Assembly: GCF_000376225.1 (NCBI RefSeq)
Contig: NZ_AQXL01000119.1
Span: 1-64,000, forward strand
Source of the DNA: Effusibacillus pohliae DSM 22757
Lineage (GTDB): Bacteria; Bacillota; Bacilli; Tumebacillales; Effusibacillaceae
DNA: 64,000 nucleotides
Direction of reading: 5' to 3'
Below are positions 43,042 through 52,309 of the stretch, in pieces. The notes under the pieces were generated by a model, which worked only from the letters and a program-made list of their open reading frames with translations, searched no databases and was not told the origin of the DNA. Numbering within the stretch: the stretch's first letter is position 1; the number at the start of each line of letters is the position of its first letter. The translations under genes and the position numbers were made by a program.

Positions 43042-44433
43042 TCACTTTTTTGGGCCCCGCTCGCGCAACTTGGCCTCTAATTTCGACTTGTACCCCTCTT
43101 TGACCACCTGTTTTTCCCGTGCGATCGCCAAAGCTCCATCCGGCACATCGTCGGTGATGGTGGAGCCTGCCGCTACGTACGCATCGTTGCCAACCATCAC
43201 CGGCGCCACCAGGTTGGTGTTGCAGCCGATAAAACTGTTGTTGCCGACAACCGTGCGGTGTTTGGTAACGCCATCGTAATTGACGGTGATCGTTCCGCAC
43301 CCGATATTCGTTCCGGCTCCCACATCCGCGTCCCCGATGTAGGACAGGTGGGGAATTTTACTGCTTTCGCCGATTCTGGAATTTTTCACTTCGACAAAAT
43401 CGCCGATTTTCACTTTGTCAGCCACCGACGAACCGGGACGGACATAGGCGAACGGCCCGATCTGGACGTGCGTACCAAACGTCGAATCGAGCAGCACCGA
43501 TTGCATGACAACGCTCTCATCCCCAACCGTGCTGTTGTGAATTTGCGTATACGGACCGATCACACACCCCCTGCCGATTGTGGTGTTGCCCGTCAAAATC
43601 GTACCGGGATGAAGGATCGTATCGGCTCCGATTACAACGTCCGTATCGATGTAGACAGTTGCCGGATCCACCAGTGTGACACCGTTTTTCATATGCTGCA
43701 GCCGGATTTTTTCGCGCAGGATGTTTTCCACCATCGCCAGCTGCGCCCGGTCATTCACATTCAGAATTTCGTCCGCATCCTCAACGCAGCAGGCGGCGAC
43801 CCGTTTTCCTTGACGCCGCAGGATGTCCAGACAATCCGTCAGGTAGTATTCCCCTTGCGCATTCTCGTTGGTCAGCGATTTCAACGCTTCGACCAGCGAG
43901 CGGGTATCAAAACAGAAAGTTCCCGAGTTGATTTCACGAACCGCTTTTTCGTTCGGAGACGCGTCTTTTTCCTCGACGATCCGCAAGACCGAACCGTCTT
44001 CGCCCCGAATGATGCGGCCATATCCGAACGGGTTGTCCACAACGCCGGTGAGCACCGTCGCGGCCGCTTGCTGGTCCCGATGGAGTGCGATCAGTTGCGT
44101 CAGGCTCCCGGCAGTGATTAACGGCGTGTCTCCGTTGCAAACCAGCGTGATTCCGTCCTCTCCCTCCAGCAAAGGAACCGCCTGCATCACCGCATGTCCG
44201 GTTCCCAATTGCTCCGCTTGCCACACAAATTCCACTTCGCCTTGCAGCGCCGCTTGCAGCTGGTCCCCGAAACTCCCGATCACCACAATCCGGCGGGAGA
44301 TGCCGGCCGCTTGTTGGGCATCCAACAGGTGGCGAATCATCGGTTTCCCGCATATCGGATGGAGAACCTTGTGCATTTGGGATTTCATGCGGGTGCCAAG
44401 GCCTGCAGCCAGGACAATGGCCGTAATTGACAT
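43042..44433 (-). CDS. glmU: Bifunctional UDP-N-acetylglucosamine pyrophosphorylase
   Basis: Makes UDP-GlcNAc for peptidoglycan and teichoic acids. The 463-residue product has the N-terminal uridyltransferase with [20 protein letters not shown] and GDTPLI, and the C-terminal left-handed beta-helix acetyltransferase from about residue 250 ([40 protein letters not shown], then [20 protein letters not shown]). The ATG at 44433 has GGAGGA about 11 nt upstream. The order spoVG-glmU-prs-ctc is the same as in B. subtilis. Confidence 0.97.
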   Translation of the reverse strand: MSITAIVLAAGLGTRMKSQMHKVLHPICGKPMIRHLLDAQQAAGISRRIVVIGSFGDQLQAALQGEVEFVWQAEQLGTGHAVMQAVPLLEGEDGITLVCNGDTPLITAGSLTQLIALHRDQQAAATVLTGVVDNPFGYGRIIRGEDGSVLRIVEEKDASPNEKAVREINSGTFCFDTRSLVEALKSLTNENAQGEYYLTDCLDILRRQGKRVAACCVEDADEILNVNDRAQLAMVENILREKIRLQHMKNGVTLVDPATVYIDTDVVIGADTILHPGTILTGNTTIGRGCVIGPYTQIHNSTVGDESVVMQSVLLDSTFGTHVQIGPFAYVRPGSSVADKVKIGDFVEVKNSRIGESSKIPHLSYIGDADVGAGTNIGCGTITVNYDGVTKHRTVVGNNSFIGCNTNLVAPVMVGNDAYVAAGSTITDDVPDGALAIAREKQVVKEGYKSKLEAKLRERGPKK

Positions 44434-44489
44434 TGTAAACGATTCCTCCGTCCTTCTCCGTCTAGAATCCACCCCTCATTGTACCCGAA

Positions 44490-44525
44490 CAAAAATGATC
44501 CCGCAAGAAAACTCCTGCGGGATCC
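44490..44525 (-). terminator. Terminator after spoVG
   Basis: GATCCCGCA and TGCGGGATC arms (44516-44524, 44498-44506), then ATTTTTG on the minus strand. Confidence 0.8.
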
Positions 44526-44545
44526 GGAATGGCCGATTTTTCCTG

Positions 44546-44818
44546 TTATGCCCCTTCCTGCACTTCCTCCGCCCGGTGATACACGTCCAGGATCGCCATT
44601 TGGATTTTCTGCCGGGCTTCCGATGAAATCGGATGGGCGATGTCCCGGAACTCTCCGTCCGGCGTGCGCTTGCTTGGCATCGCCACAAACAGTCCGTTGT
44701 TTCCGTCAATCACACGAATGTCATGAATCACAAACTCATGATCAATCGTGATCGAAGCGATCGCTTTCATGCGTCCTTCCGTGTTCACTTTGCGCAGTCG
44801 TACATCGGTGATTTGCAC
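44546..44818 (-). CDS. spoVG: RNA-binding regulator SpoVG
   Basis: A 90-residue Spo[78 protein letters not shown]. In B. subtilis SpoVG affects septation during sporulation and binds nucleic acid. The C-terminal tail is slightly shorter than the B. subtilis protein. The start is a GTG; the closest ribosome binding site is AAAGGGG about 10 nt upstream. A near-perfect SigH promoter lies 45-70 nt upstream. Confidence 0.97.
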   Translation of the reverse strand: MQITDVRLRKVNTEGRMKAIASITIDHEFVIHDIRVIDGNNGLFVAMPSKRTPDGEFRDIAHPISSEARQKIQMAILDVYHRAEEVQEGA

Positions 44819-44862
44819 CCTCTGGCAACCCCTTTCTCGATGTTATGCCCCTTGCCTCATAT

Positions 44863-44893
44863 ATTCGATAACCGATTGATTTTTCCTGTCGAA
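44863..44893 (-). promoter_or_regulatory. SigH promoter of spoVG with overlapping Spo0A-like box
   Basis: Minus strand: ACAGGAAAA (44881-44889), 11 nt, ATCGAAT (44863-44869). Both elements fit SigH (RNAGGAWWW and RNNGAAT) without mismatch, and the AGGA-to-GAAT distance of 17 nt equals that of B. subtilis spoVG. A perfect TGTCGAA (44887-44893, plus strand) overlaps the -35. Confidence 0.8.
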
Positions 44894-44944
44894 AAAATAA
44901 AAATAGACGAATAAATTTTTCCCGACATAAATCGATTTTAAGTG

Positions 44945-44975
44945 ACAAAAAGCACAACCGCGGACGGTTGTGCTT
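44945..44975 (-). terminator. Terminator after ridA
   Basis: Perfect AAGCACAACCG hairpin with a TCCG loop (44950-44975), then TTTTTGTC on the minus strand. Confidence 0.9.
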
Positions 44976-44996
44976 GCAGGTCGCCGATTCTATTTT

Positions 44997-45377
44997 TTAC
45001 GCGCGGACGGCGATCAGTTCGATTTCCACGCCCACATCCTTCGGCAAGCGGGCAACTTGCACGGTCGAGCGAGCCGGGCGGTTGTCGCCGAAATACTCGG
45101 CGTACACCTCATTCACTTTCGCAAAATCGTTCATATCCGCGATAAAGACGGTCGCTTTCACGACATCCCGGAACGTACAGCCCGCCTCGCGCAGCACCGC
45201 CTCCAGATTTTTGAACACTTGGCGGGTTTGCGCCTCGATATCGCCGGTCACCAGTTCCCCTTCCGGGGTCAGCGGGATTTGACCGGAGGTAAACAGCAGG
45301 TTGCCGACTTGCACCGCCTGCGAATAGGGACCGATCGCCGCCGGCGCCTGAGTGGTGGAAATGATTTTCTTATCCAT
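44997..45377 (-). CDS. ridA: Enamine/imine deaminase RidA (YabJ)
   Basis: Hydrolyses reactive 2-aminoacrylate-type enamines released by PLP enzymes. The 126-residue product is typical: [57 protein letters not shown], and the catalytic arginine in [27 protein letters not shown] lies about 8 nt before the ATG. It overlaps the purR stop by 8 nt; B. subtilis yabJ likewise follows purR and is needed for full PurR function. Confidence 0.97.
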   Translation of the reverse strand: MDKKIISTTQAPAAIGPYSQAVQVGNLLFTSGQIPLTPEGELVTGDIEAQTRQVFKNLEAVLREAGCTFRDVVKATVFIADMNDFAKVNEVYAEYFGDNRPARSTVQVARLPKDVGVEIELIAVRA

Positions 45378-46200
45378 CCGAATTCTCCTTTCGTGCGAGC
45401 TGAAAATTGCCCGGTACGACGTGAATTTCCCGGGTCAATTCGTCGACTTGCGACAACACGGTGAGCGCCACGTAATCGTCGAGCAGTTTCGGCACCGGCT
45501 CGGAAGTGGACATAAACACGCCGACTCCGACCACCTCCGCCTTGAACTCTTTCATCATGTCGGTCATGGCCTTCGCTGTTCCGCCCGCTTTCATAAAATC
45601 ATCGATGATCAACACCTTGGAATGCTCCGGCAGCGAACGTCGGGACAACGACATCGTTTGGATGCGCCGGGAACCTGACACATAATTGATCGAGACGGCC
45701 GACCCCTCCGTCACCCGATGATCCCGCCTGACAACCACGGTTGGCACGTGCAGATAGCGAGCGGTCGACACCGCCAGCGGAATTCCTTTTGTTTCCACCG
45801 TCAGCACGTACTCGGCGCCAGCCCCGGAGAATACATGGGCAAAAATCCGGCCTGCCCTGTCCAGCACATCCGGCCTGCCCAAAATATCGGAGATATACAG
45901 GTAGCCGCCGGGCAAAATCCGGTCCGGATCAGCCAAAAGCCTGCACATCTCCGCCACAAAATCGGTCATCTGCCGCGACGGGATGCCCGGTATGTAGCGG
46001 ACGCCGCCAGCCGCCCCTGCTTGCGTTTCGAGCGAGCCGGTGCCTTCCTTCAGCAACACGTCCCGAATGATCGCCAGATCCTCCGATAACGACGATTTGG
46101 CGGAGCCCAATTTTTCCGCCATCTCGGTCAGGGACAGCAAGCGATACGGTTGTTCCAGCAAGGTTTGTGTCAATCGCACGATACGTTCGCTTCTACGCAA
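45370..46200 (-). CDS. purR: Purine operon repressor PurR
   Basis: PRPP-sensing repressor of purine biosynthesis genes. The 276-residue product has an N-terminal winged helix (residues ~1-70: [40 protein letters not shown]) and a phosphoribosyltransferase-like effector domain with [45 protein letters not shown] and the PRPP loop [17 protein letters not shown]. The start is a TTG at 46200 with GGGGG about 8 nt upstream; alignment with B. subtilis PurR supports it. It is coupled to ridA by overlap. Confidence 0.96.
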   Translation of the reverse strand: MRRSERIVRLTQTLLEQPYRLLSLTEMAEKLGSAKSSLSEDLAIIRDVLLKEGTGSLETQAGAAGGVRYIPGIPSRQMTDFVAEMCRLLADPDRILPGGYLYISDILGRPDVLDRAGRIFAHVFSGAGAEYVLTVETKGIPLAVSTARYLHVPTVVVRRDHRVTEGSAVSINYVSGSRRIQTMSLSRRSLPEHSKVLIIDDFMKAGGTAKAMTDMMKEFKAEVVGVGVFMSTSEPVPKLLDDYVALTVLSQVDELTREIHVVPGNFQLARKENSDG

Positions 46201-46280
46201 GCCGCTTACCCCCAGAAAACACGAACATTTAACACAAATAATACCACAATTTTCGTAACAGCAACAGGTGCCGCAGCCGC

Positions 46281-46973
46281 TTACCCTGACAGCATTTTCT
46301 GCGCCCACCGCAGATCGTCGGGGCGGTCGATATCGTTGGCGATTTCCGGATAGGGGGAGATAACGGCCCGCGCATCGATCTGGAACAGTTCCGCCACGCG
46401 GCTTTCCAGCCGTTCGATCGTCAGCATCCCGGTCAATTTTGAAAATAACAGGCTGAACACAAACCGCAGCCCCAATTCGGCTGACAGCGCCAGCGGACTC
46501 TTGCGGAGTTCCAGCAATCTTTCCACCCGCTCCAAAAGAGGCAACAGTTTGGCCGGCTTCACAAGAAACAGGTTGCCGCCCGTAAACGTTCCGTCCTTGA
46601 GTTTTACAAACGTCCGGCGTACACCGGGAAAACGCTGTTCATGCACCCGCTTGTCCACGATCGGGTAATACAAGTCTGCATCCGACCGGCATCGATCAAG
46701 AAAATCTTCCACCGCCTGCGATGTCAGAAACGGGACGTCGCAGGTGACAATCAACAGGTATTCACTCGGATCGGGGCTTTGCTTCAAAGCGGTCGCAACA
46801 CCGTCAATCAACCGCCCCTGCTCTTGCACGATGATGATGTTGTCGATTCCCGAGGCGCCCGCGAGAGCCTCCACCACGTAGTCGATCATCTGTTTTCCGT
46901 GAATTCGGGCAAACGCTTTTCCTTCCGGAGTGAAGCCCGTCTGTTCACCGCCGGCGAGAACACAAGCTAACAT
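46281..46973 (-). CDS. MobA-like nucleotidyltransferase family protein
   Basis: A 230-residue protein of the NTP-transferase (GT-A-like) fold. The N-terminal loop MLACVLAGGEQTGFTPEGKA is a variant of the LAGGxSxRxGxxK nucleotide-binding motif, followed by IHGKQMIDYVVEALAGA and the metal site LLIVTCDVPFLTSQAVEDFL. The rest (GGNLFLVKPAKLLPLLERVE, RPDDLRWAQKML at the end) fits molybdopterin-guanylyl-type transferases. Its substrate is unknown. The ATG at 46973 follows GGGGAG. It sits between ispE and purR, where B. subtilis has no gene, so it may have joined the ispE unit. Confidence 0.8.
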   Translation of the reverse strand: MLACVLAGGEQTGFTPEGKAFARIHGKQMIDYVVEALAGASGIDNIIIVQEQGRLIDGVATALKQSPDPSEYLLIVTCDVPFLTSQAVEDFLDRCRSDADLYYPIVDKRVHEQRFPGVRRTFVKLKDGTFTGGNLFLVKPAKLLPLLERVERLLELRKSPLALSAELGLRFVFSLLFSKLTGMLTIERLESRVAELFQIDARAVISPYPEIANDIDRPDDLRWAQKMLSG

Positions 46974-47010
46974 GGTATCACTCCCCATACCCCATTTTGC
47001 CCAAATTCTT

Positions 47011-47859
47011 CTATAAGAATCTCGTCAGGTACACCTCCTTGGAAAACCCCCGCAGCGCGTTATACACCCGTTGCGCGCGGCTCTCCCGATCCGTGATGCC
47101 GAACACGGTGGGACCGGACCCGGACATGAGGGCCCCCATCGCTCCGAACTTGACCATTTGCTGTTTCAGCCTTGCCACTTCCGGATGCAATCGGAACGTC
47201 ACCTGTTCCAACACGTTGCCGAGGTGGCTCACAATACGCTCTACGTCCCCCGTCCGTAAAGCCTGCGCCATGCCGTTGGCGTCCGGATGGATGACGATTT
47301 CGTCAACCTTCAGGTTGCGGTACACGTCGGCAGTTGAGACAGCAATCGGCGGCTTGACCAGCACCACCCACAGCGGGCCGGCAGCCGGCAGCCGTTCGAT
47401 CATTTCGCCTCGCCCCCGCGCGATTGCCGTTCCTCCATACACGCAAAAAGGCACATCCGAGCCGATCTCCGCCCCCAATTGTGCCAGCTCGTCCGGCGTA
47501 AGCCCCAGCTCCCACAGCCGATTGAGGCCGCGCAGCGTCGCGGCGGCATCGCTGGAACCGCCGGCAAGTCCGGCGGCCACCGGGATCTGCTTGTCGATCG
47601 CAATATGCACCCCTTTGCGGATGCCAAAGCGCTCGCGCAACAAAACGGCCGCCTTATAGACCAGGTTGCGGCAGTCCAACGGGATGTAGGACACCCCGCA
47701 TGACAGCGTGATGTGGTCATCCTCCCGCGCTTCGAACACCAGATGATCTGCCAGGTCGACCGTTTGCATCACCATTTCCACTTCGTGATATCCATCCGGC
47801 CGTTTATACAGCACGTCAAGCGTCAAATTGATCTTCGCCTTCGCTTTTTCCCGAATCAC
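47011..47859 (-). CDS. ispE: 4-diphosphocytidyl-2-C-methyl-D-erythritol kinase
   Basis: GHMP kinase of the MEP isoprenoid pathway. The 282-residue product has [20 protein letters not shown], the ATP-binding glycine motif [20 protein letters not shown] (around residues 90-110), [20 protein letters not shown] and the C-terminal [14 protein letters not shown]. The start is a GTG with AGGCGGTGGAG just upstream. It is separated from the cph genes by a terminator. In B. subtilis ispE follows sspF directly. Confidence 0.96.
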   Translation of the reverse strand: MIREKAKAKINLTLDVLYKRPDGYHEVEMVMQTVDLADHLVFEAREDDHITLSCGVSYIPLDCRNLVYKAAVLLRERFGIRKGVHIAIDKQIPVAAGLAGGSSDAAATLRGLNRLWELGLTPDELAQLGAEIGSDVPFCVYGGTAIARGRGEMIERLPAAGPLWVVLVKPPIAVSTADVYRNLKVDEIVIHPDANGMAQALRTGDVERIVSHLGNVLEQVTFRLHPEVARLKQQMVKFGAMGALMSGSGPTVFGITDRESRAQRVYNALRGFSKEVYLTRFL

Positions 47860-47894
47860 AACTCCACCGCCTGCTCCACATTCTTACACCATCA

Positions 47895-47934
47895 TAAACA
47901 AAGAACCATCCTCCCACAAGCAAGGATGGTTCTT
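47895..47934 (-). terminator. Terminator after cphA
   Basis: Perfect 12-bp stem AAGAACCATCCT/AGGATGGTTCTT (47901-47912, 47923-47934), then TGTTTATG on the minus strand. The U-tail is short but the stem is long. Confidence 0.8.
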
Positions 47935-47940
47935 GCCCAG

Positions 47941-50601
47941 TCAAAGCTTGGCAATGCTCAACTGCTGCACCAATCCGCCAATCGTCGAGACGGGCACCGC
48001 CCCGGCTCGCTTCAGCAGTTCCAGTACAGGTTCCAGCTTTTCGTAAAAAACGACCACGATCTCCCCGTTTTCCATCTGCTGCAGCGCCTTGCTCAACGCT
48101 TCCCGTTCATCCAATATGATCTCGCAGTCCAGATCCGGTACTTCCTGCTTCGCCGCGCGCTCCATCAGACCGGAGATTTCGCCCCGCAAGCGGCCCCGCA
48201 AATCCTGGTCTTCCTTGATGATCAGCCGACTGAATCCTCTTGCTGCGACTCGGGCCGATTGTTCCACGATCCGATTGTCGCGGTCGCCCGGTACACCGAT
48301 GATGCCGGTTACCTTGCGTCCGTGCCAGCGGGCGGCCATCCGGCAGATCGCCTCGAACGAATCGGGATTGTGGCCGTAGTCGACCAGCACGTAGCCGCCT
48401 CCCACCCGGAACAGATTCGTCCGTCCCGGATTGTGCCAATCACTGCGAAAACTTTTGATCGCCGCCGCGATCCTTTCCCGCGACATCCCGCACCCTCTGC
48501 AGGCAGCGATCGCGGCCATCGCGTTCGCCACGTGAAACTCTGCTGTTCCGCTCATGGTGACAGGGATATCGGCGGCTCTGACAATTTCGCGTTCGCTGTG
48601 TCCGACCGCTTCCACAATCCAGCCCTGTTTGGCATAATAGGCCGTGCCGCCCACCGCAAGATGCCGTTTGATCAGCGGATGGTTCGCGTACAGCGAAAAA
48701 TAGACGACCTGCTTTTTCACTTTGCGGACGCGAGGGATCTCCATCAAGCGGGCCAGATGTTCGTCATCTGCGTTCAGCACCAGGATGCCCCCTTCGCACA
48801 CGCGTTCCGCCAGCAACGACTTGATATGCACCAGGTCTTCGATCTGTTCGATTCCGTCCTGCCCGATATGATCCGGTTGGATATTGGTAATCACCGAGAC
48901 GTCCGACCAATCGTAAGCGAGCCCCGCCCGGACGATGCCGCCGCGGGCCGTCTCCAACACCGCGATCTCGACAGTAGGATCGGACAAGACCGTTCTTGCC
49001 GAGCGCGGGCCTGTCATATCCCCTTTCGCGATACATTCCCCGGCGATAAAGATGCCGTCTGTGGTCGTCATCCCAACCTTCTTGCCGGTAGCGGCCAAAA
49101 TGTGCCCGATCATGCGGGTGGTGGTCGTTTTTCCGTTCGTGCCCGTCACCGACACGATCGGAATCCTCGCGGGCGAACCGGCCGGGTACAGCATCTCGAC
49201 GATCGCCTCCCCGACATCGCGCGCTTCCCCCTCGCTCGGGAACAGGTGCATGCGGATGCCGGGCGCCGCGTTTACTTCGATCACGCCGCCTTCCCCGGTT
49301 TTCAGCGGCTCGCCGATATTGGGCAGGACCAGGTCGATTCCGCAAATATCGAGTCCGATCACCCTCGCTGTCCGCTTGCACAACCTCGCCACTTCCGGAT
49401 GCACGTTGCCGGTCACATCCTTCGCCGTACCGCCGGTGGAAAGATTCGCGCTCTCCCGCAAAAAAACCACCTCCCCCTCCGCCGGAACATCCTGCAAACG
49501 GCGGCCGGATTTGCGGACATAGGCCACCAGGATCGGATCGATCTCAATCCGGGTCAGGGGCTTTTCATGGCCGTCCCCGCGAAGCGGGTCCCGGTTGGCC
49601 AGTTCGATCAGTTCCCCGATCGTATGGGCCCCATCCCCCACCACATGCGCCGGAATCCGTTCGCTTGCAGCCACCACCTGGCCGTTGATCACAAGCACCC
49701 GATAATGTCTGCCGCGAAAAAACTCTTCCACCAGCACGTCGGTCGCATACTCGCGGGCTATCTCGTACGCCTGTTTCACTTCCGCCGGGGTGGTGAGATT
49801 GAGGGATACCCCTCTGCCTTGGCATCCATTTAGCGGTTTCACCACCACTGGCGCCCCGACTTCCTGCAAAAAGGCGACCGCTTCCTCCTGAGTCCGAACG
49901 ATCTTTCCGCGCGGTACCGGAATGGATGCCTCTTCCAGGAGGAGTTTCGTCAACCCTTTGTCACTTGCAATATCGACGGCGATCGCACGGGTTTGGTCAC
50001 CGATCGTCGCCTGGATCAGCTTGCGGTGCTTCCCGTAGCCCAGTTGCACCAAACTGCCCTGGTTAAGCCGTATCCAGGGAATCCCCCGCCGCTCCGCCGC
50101 CTCCACGATCGCCCGCGTGCTGGGGCCCAGCTCTGTTTCCGCCGCGATGCGTTTCGCCTGTTCGATCCGTTCTTCCAACGGGAACGGTCTTCCTTTGATC
50201 AAGGCGTCCACCAGTTCCACCGCCGCTTGCAGCAGAAAGCGGGTGCTTTGTTCCGCCTTGTACTCCACTACCACATCGTAAATCCCCGGTCCGCCCGCAT
50301 ACAACGTTTTGCCGTAGTAGGCAGGGATCCCGGCCAGCTCTGTCAATTCAAGCGCCACATGCTCAACAATGTGCCCGAAGTAGGTACCGCCGTACAACCG
50401 TTCGACAAATCCGCCGGGACGGCCCTTGGCGCAATGATGATCACGAACTCCAGGCAAGAATTTCAACAATCGCTCGATAAAACCGGGAACCTGGTAACTT
50501 TCGACTTCCGTCAACTCTTCCAGGTACAGCTTCATCAAGAGAACAGGTTTATGATTATAGATATTCGGACCCGGCAAAGTCCGAATCTCACCGATTTTCA
50601 T
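47941..50601 (-). CDS. cphA: Cyanophycin synthetase
   Basis: Builds cyanophycin, a polyaspartate backbone with arginine side chains, as a nitrogen reserve. The 886-residue product has the standard layout: an N-terminal domain (KIGEIRTLPGPNIYNHKPVL), an ATP-grasp domain (about 215-480: KGLTKLLLEEASIPVPRGKI, VVVKPLNGCQGRGVSLNLT, VEEFFRGRHYRVLVINGQVV, IEVNAAPGIRMHLFPSEGEA) and a Mur-ligase-like domain with PIVSVTGTNGKTTTTRMIGH and LDYGHNP-type ending (VLVDYGHNPDSFEAI). GAGGAG lies about 10 nt before the ATG, in the 4-nt gap after and overlapping the cphB end. It is one unit with cphB. Confidence 0.95.
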   Translation of the reverse strand: MKIGEIRTLPGPNIYNHKPVLLMKLYLEELTEVESYQVPGFIERLLKFLPGVRDHHCAKGRPGGFVERLYGGTYFGHIVEHVALELTELAGIPAYYGKTLYAGGPGIYDVVVEYKAEQSTRFLLQAAVELVDALIKGRPFPLEERIEQAKRIAAETELGPSTRAIVEAAERRGIPWIRLNQGSLVQLGYGKHRKLIQATIGDQTRAIAVDIASDKGLTKLLLEEASIPVPRGKIVRTQEEAVAFLQEVGAPVVVKPLNGCQGRGVSLNLTTPAEVKQAYEIAREYATDVLVEEFFRGRHYRVLVINGQVVAASERIPAHVVGDGAHTIGELIELANRDPLRGDGHEKPLTRIEIDPILVAYVRKSGRRLQDVPAEGEVVFLRESANLSTGGTAKDVTGNVHPEVARLCKRTARVIGLDICGIDLVLPNIGEPLKTGEGGVIEVNAAPGIRMHLFPSEGEARDVGEAIVEMLYPAGSPARIPIVSVTGTNGKTTTTRMIGHILAATGKKVGMTTTDGIFIAGECIAKGDMTGPRSARTVLSDPTVEIAVLETARGGIVRAGLAYDWSDVSVITNIQPDHIGQDGIEQIEDLVHIKSLLAERVCEGGILVLNADDEHLARLMEIPRVRKVKKQVVYFSLYANHPLIKRHLAVGGTAYYAKQGWIVEAVGHSEREIVRAADIPVTMSGTAEFHVANAMAAIAACRGCGMSRERIAAAIKSFRSDWHNPGRTNLFRVGGGYVLVDYGHNPDSFEAICRMAARWHGRKVTGIIGVPGDRDNRIVEQSARVAARGFSRLIIKEDQDLRGRLRGEISGLMERAAKQEVPDLDCEIILDEREALSKALQQMENGEIVVVFYEKLEPVLELLKRAGAVPVSTIGGLVQQLSIAKL

Positions 50602-50605
50602 TCTG

Positions 50606-51439
50606 TCAGCTCCTCGTTCTGTCTGCCTTGTCAGAGTTTTGATCGATCACCGGCACCCGATCCCGCAAGTTGAACCGGTATCCGCCCGGCAGCACGTGCA
50701 GGGTAACGCCGCACAACGCTAGGTCGTCATTTTTTCGCAATCCGGGCAAATTCGAGTATGTAAGGGCGCCCGCATCGATCACGGTGACCGCCCCGGCCCC
50801 AATCACCACAAATTCGTCATCCTGCAGGACAAACGCGGTATTCTCATCGATCCCGATTCCCAAATGATGGGGATATTGTGCGACGGCCGACAACAATCGT
50901 CCGAGCCGCCCCCGTTGGGCGAAATGCTGGTCAATCACCACACCCGAGATAAATTCCATGCCGGGCGCCATATCCACGATGCCGATCCGCGGGTTGGTCT
51001 CAGGCACGCCTTCGATGATCATCGTGTTGGACATCATCGAAGCGCCCGCGCTGGTTCCTGCCAATACCATGCCTTCTTGGTGCCGTTTGTGCAGCAGCGT
51101 ATCGATTTTCGTACCGCCCAAAAGACTGGTGATGCGAACCTGATCGCCGCCAGTGAAAAAAACGCCGGTCGCCTGTTCGATCGCTTTCACTGCACTGGGG
51201 GCGTTCGCATTTTCCCGGTTGGAAACGTCAAATGTTCGCACATCCTCCACACCAATCCGGTCAAACGCTTCCAGGTATTGAGCCCCGACTTCCAACGGGA
51301 ACTCCGTCGCAACGGTCATCACGACAATGCGGGCGTGAGCGCCTCCAGCCAAACGGACAAACTCCCGCAGGATCCGGCACTCCCCCTGCTTGTCTTCCGC
51401 CCCGCCGATGACCACCAATGGACCGGGGGTTTGACTCAC
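50606..51439 (-). CDS. cphB: Cyanophycinase
   Basis: Serine peptidase of family S51 that breaks cyanophycin into beta-Asp-Arg dipeptides. The 277-residue product has PLVVIGGAEDKQGECRILRE, the motif GVFFTGGDQVRITSLLGGT, the nucleophile elbow MVLAGTSAGASMMSNTMI (Ser near residue 130), DQHFAQRGRLGRLL, and GIGIDENTAFVL. No signal peptide is visible, so it acts in the cytoplasm. The start is a GTG with AAGGAGG upstream. It is followed by cphA after 4 nt. Confidence 0.95.
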   Translation of the reverse strand: MSQTPGPLVVIGGAEDKQGECRILREFVRLAGGAHARIVVMTVATEFPLEVGAQYLEAFDRIGVEDVRTFDVSNRENANAPSAVKAIEQATGVFFTGGDQVRITSLLGGTKIDTLLHKRHQEGMVLAGTSAGASMMSNTMIIEGVPETNPRIGIVDMAPGMEFISGVVIDQHFAQRGRLGRLLSAVAQYPHHLGIGIDENTAFVLQDDEFVVIGAGAVTVIDAGALTYSNLPGLRKNDDLALCGVTLHVLPGGYRFNLRDRVPVIDQNSDKADRTRS

Positions 51440-51512
51440 CGTTTTGCGCCTCCTTCAAACAGAATCATAAAATTCAGCTTCACCCAAGGAAATTCCGGAT
51501 ATTCATGCAGAT

Positions 51513-51537
51513 GGAAAACCAGGGCGCATGCCCTGGT
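51513..51537 (-). terminator. Terminator after sspF
   Basis: Perfect ACCAGGGC hairpin with an ATGC loop (51518-51537), then TTTTCC on the minus strand. Confidence 0.75.
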
Positions 51538-51561
51538 CCGGGTACGCCTTTCAGGAGTCGG

Positions 51562-51741
51562 TTAGCGATTTTGTTTGGCCATCGCCTCTTCCGCAATCTC
51601 AATCGCGCGCTTGACCATGTTCCCCGCGTCCACGGCCCGGATATACTTCCAGCCTTCCTGTTGAACAGTGTCATAAAAGCCGAGTTCCTTGGCCAATTCC
51701 ACTTTCAACTCGTCCGACATGATCCCGCGGCGTCGAGCCAT
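51562..51741 (-). CDS. sspF: Small acid-soluble spore protein, SspF-type
   Basis: A 59-residue alpha/beta-type SASP relative: [58 protein letters not shown]. Such proteins coat forespore DNA and protect it. The ATG at 51741 has AAGGAGG 8 nt upstream; the ATG two codons earlier is too close to that site. It lies after veg, as sspF does in B. subtilis. A SigG-like promoter lies just upstream. Confidence 0.93.
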   Translation of the reverse strand: MARRRGIMSDELKVELAKELGFYDTVQQEGWKYIRAVDAGNMVKRAIEIAEEAMAKQNR

Positions 51742-51774
51742 CGTCATCGCCTCCTTGGCTGTGGCGTACACCAG

Positions 51775-51805
51775 TAGTATGAAACAATGGCAAAAGAAAA
51801 ATGCT
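51775..51805 (-). promoter_or_regulatory. SigG-like promoter of sspF
   Basis: Minus strand: AGCATT (51800-51805), 18-nt spacer, CATACTA (51775-51781). The -10 is perfect for SigG; the -35 fits TGMATA at 4 of 6. The -35 lies inside the veg terminator hairpin. Confidence 0.55.
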
Positions 51806-51826
51806 TCCGCTGCCGGAAGCATTTCC
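51791..51826 (-). terminator. Terminator after veg
   Basis: AAATGCTTCCG/CGGAAGCATTT stem (51799-51824) followed by TTCTTTTGCC on the minus strand. Confidence 0.85.
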
Positions 51827-51843
51827 CCATACTCCTATCGATA

Positions 51844-52122
51844 TTATCCCTGTACGTAAGTAACCCGGATGTGTTCATTATCTCTGCAGACCGTCAGTTC
51901 GACGGTTTCCGTAAGGATATCCGCATAGCTGTAAGACACGCGTTTAAAAGAGTTGCCGTTGTTCTCGAGCTTCACAACGAAAACGGACGGATACGTTTCC
52001 TCAAGCACACCCATCCGTTCGATCGTCTTGCGACGCCCTCCGTTGGCCCGAAGCAAGATTCTCTCTCCGATAAATCCGTCGAGATTCCGTTTAATCTCGC
52101 TGAGAGGGTTTTTCGTTGCCAT
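51844..52122 (-). CDS. veg: Veg protein
   Basis: A 92-residue protein: [77 protein letters not shown]. This is Veg, a small beta-barrel protein that in B. subtilis stimulates biofilm matrix genes by affecting SinR. AGAGGTGG lies about 6 nt before the ATG. A perfect SigA promoter precedes it, as for B. subtilis veg, one of the strongest promoters known there. Confidence 0.96.
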   Translation of the reverse strand: MATKNPLSEIKRNLDGFIGERILLRANGGRRKTIERMGVLEETYPSVFVVKLENNGNSFKRVSYSYADILTETVELTVCRDNEHIRVTYVQG

Positions 52123-52146
52123 TCGACACCACCTCTTTCCATGACA

Positions 52147-52175
52147 AGTATATCACCGGAAATAGGTTATGTCAA
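52147..52175 (-). promoter_or_regulatory. SigA promoter of veg
   Basis: Minus strand: TTGACA (52170-52175), 17-nt spacer, TATACT (52147-52152). Near-consensus and 25 nt from the veg start. Confidence 0.88.
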
Positions 52176-52309
52176 ATCAAGTCAAATATTATAGCAACGC
52201 TTTCAAATCCTTGTCAATGGGGCTTTTGTCGCCTGATTCGATTTTTTTCACCCGTCCAACACCCAAAGTTCCAATTTTCCCAATTTTCCACTGTATTTCA
52301 TTTTCCCTA

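Noticed and set aside
47713-49833. 706-codon plus-strand frame opposite ispE and cphA
   Set aside because: Crosses a terminator and two real genes; no family resemblance.
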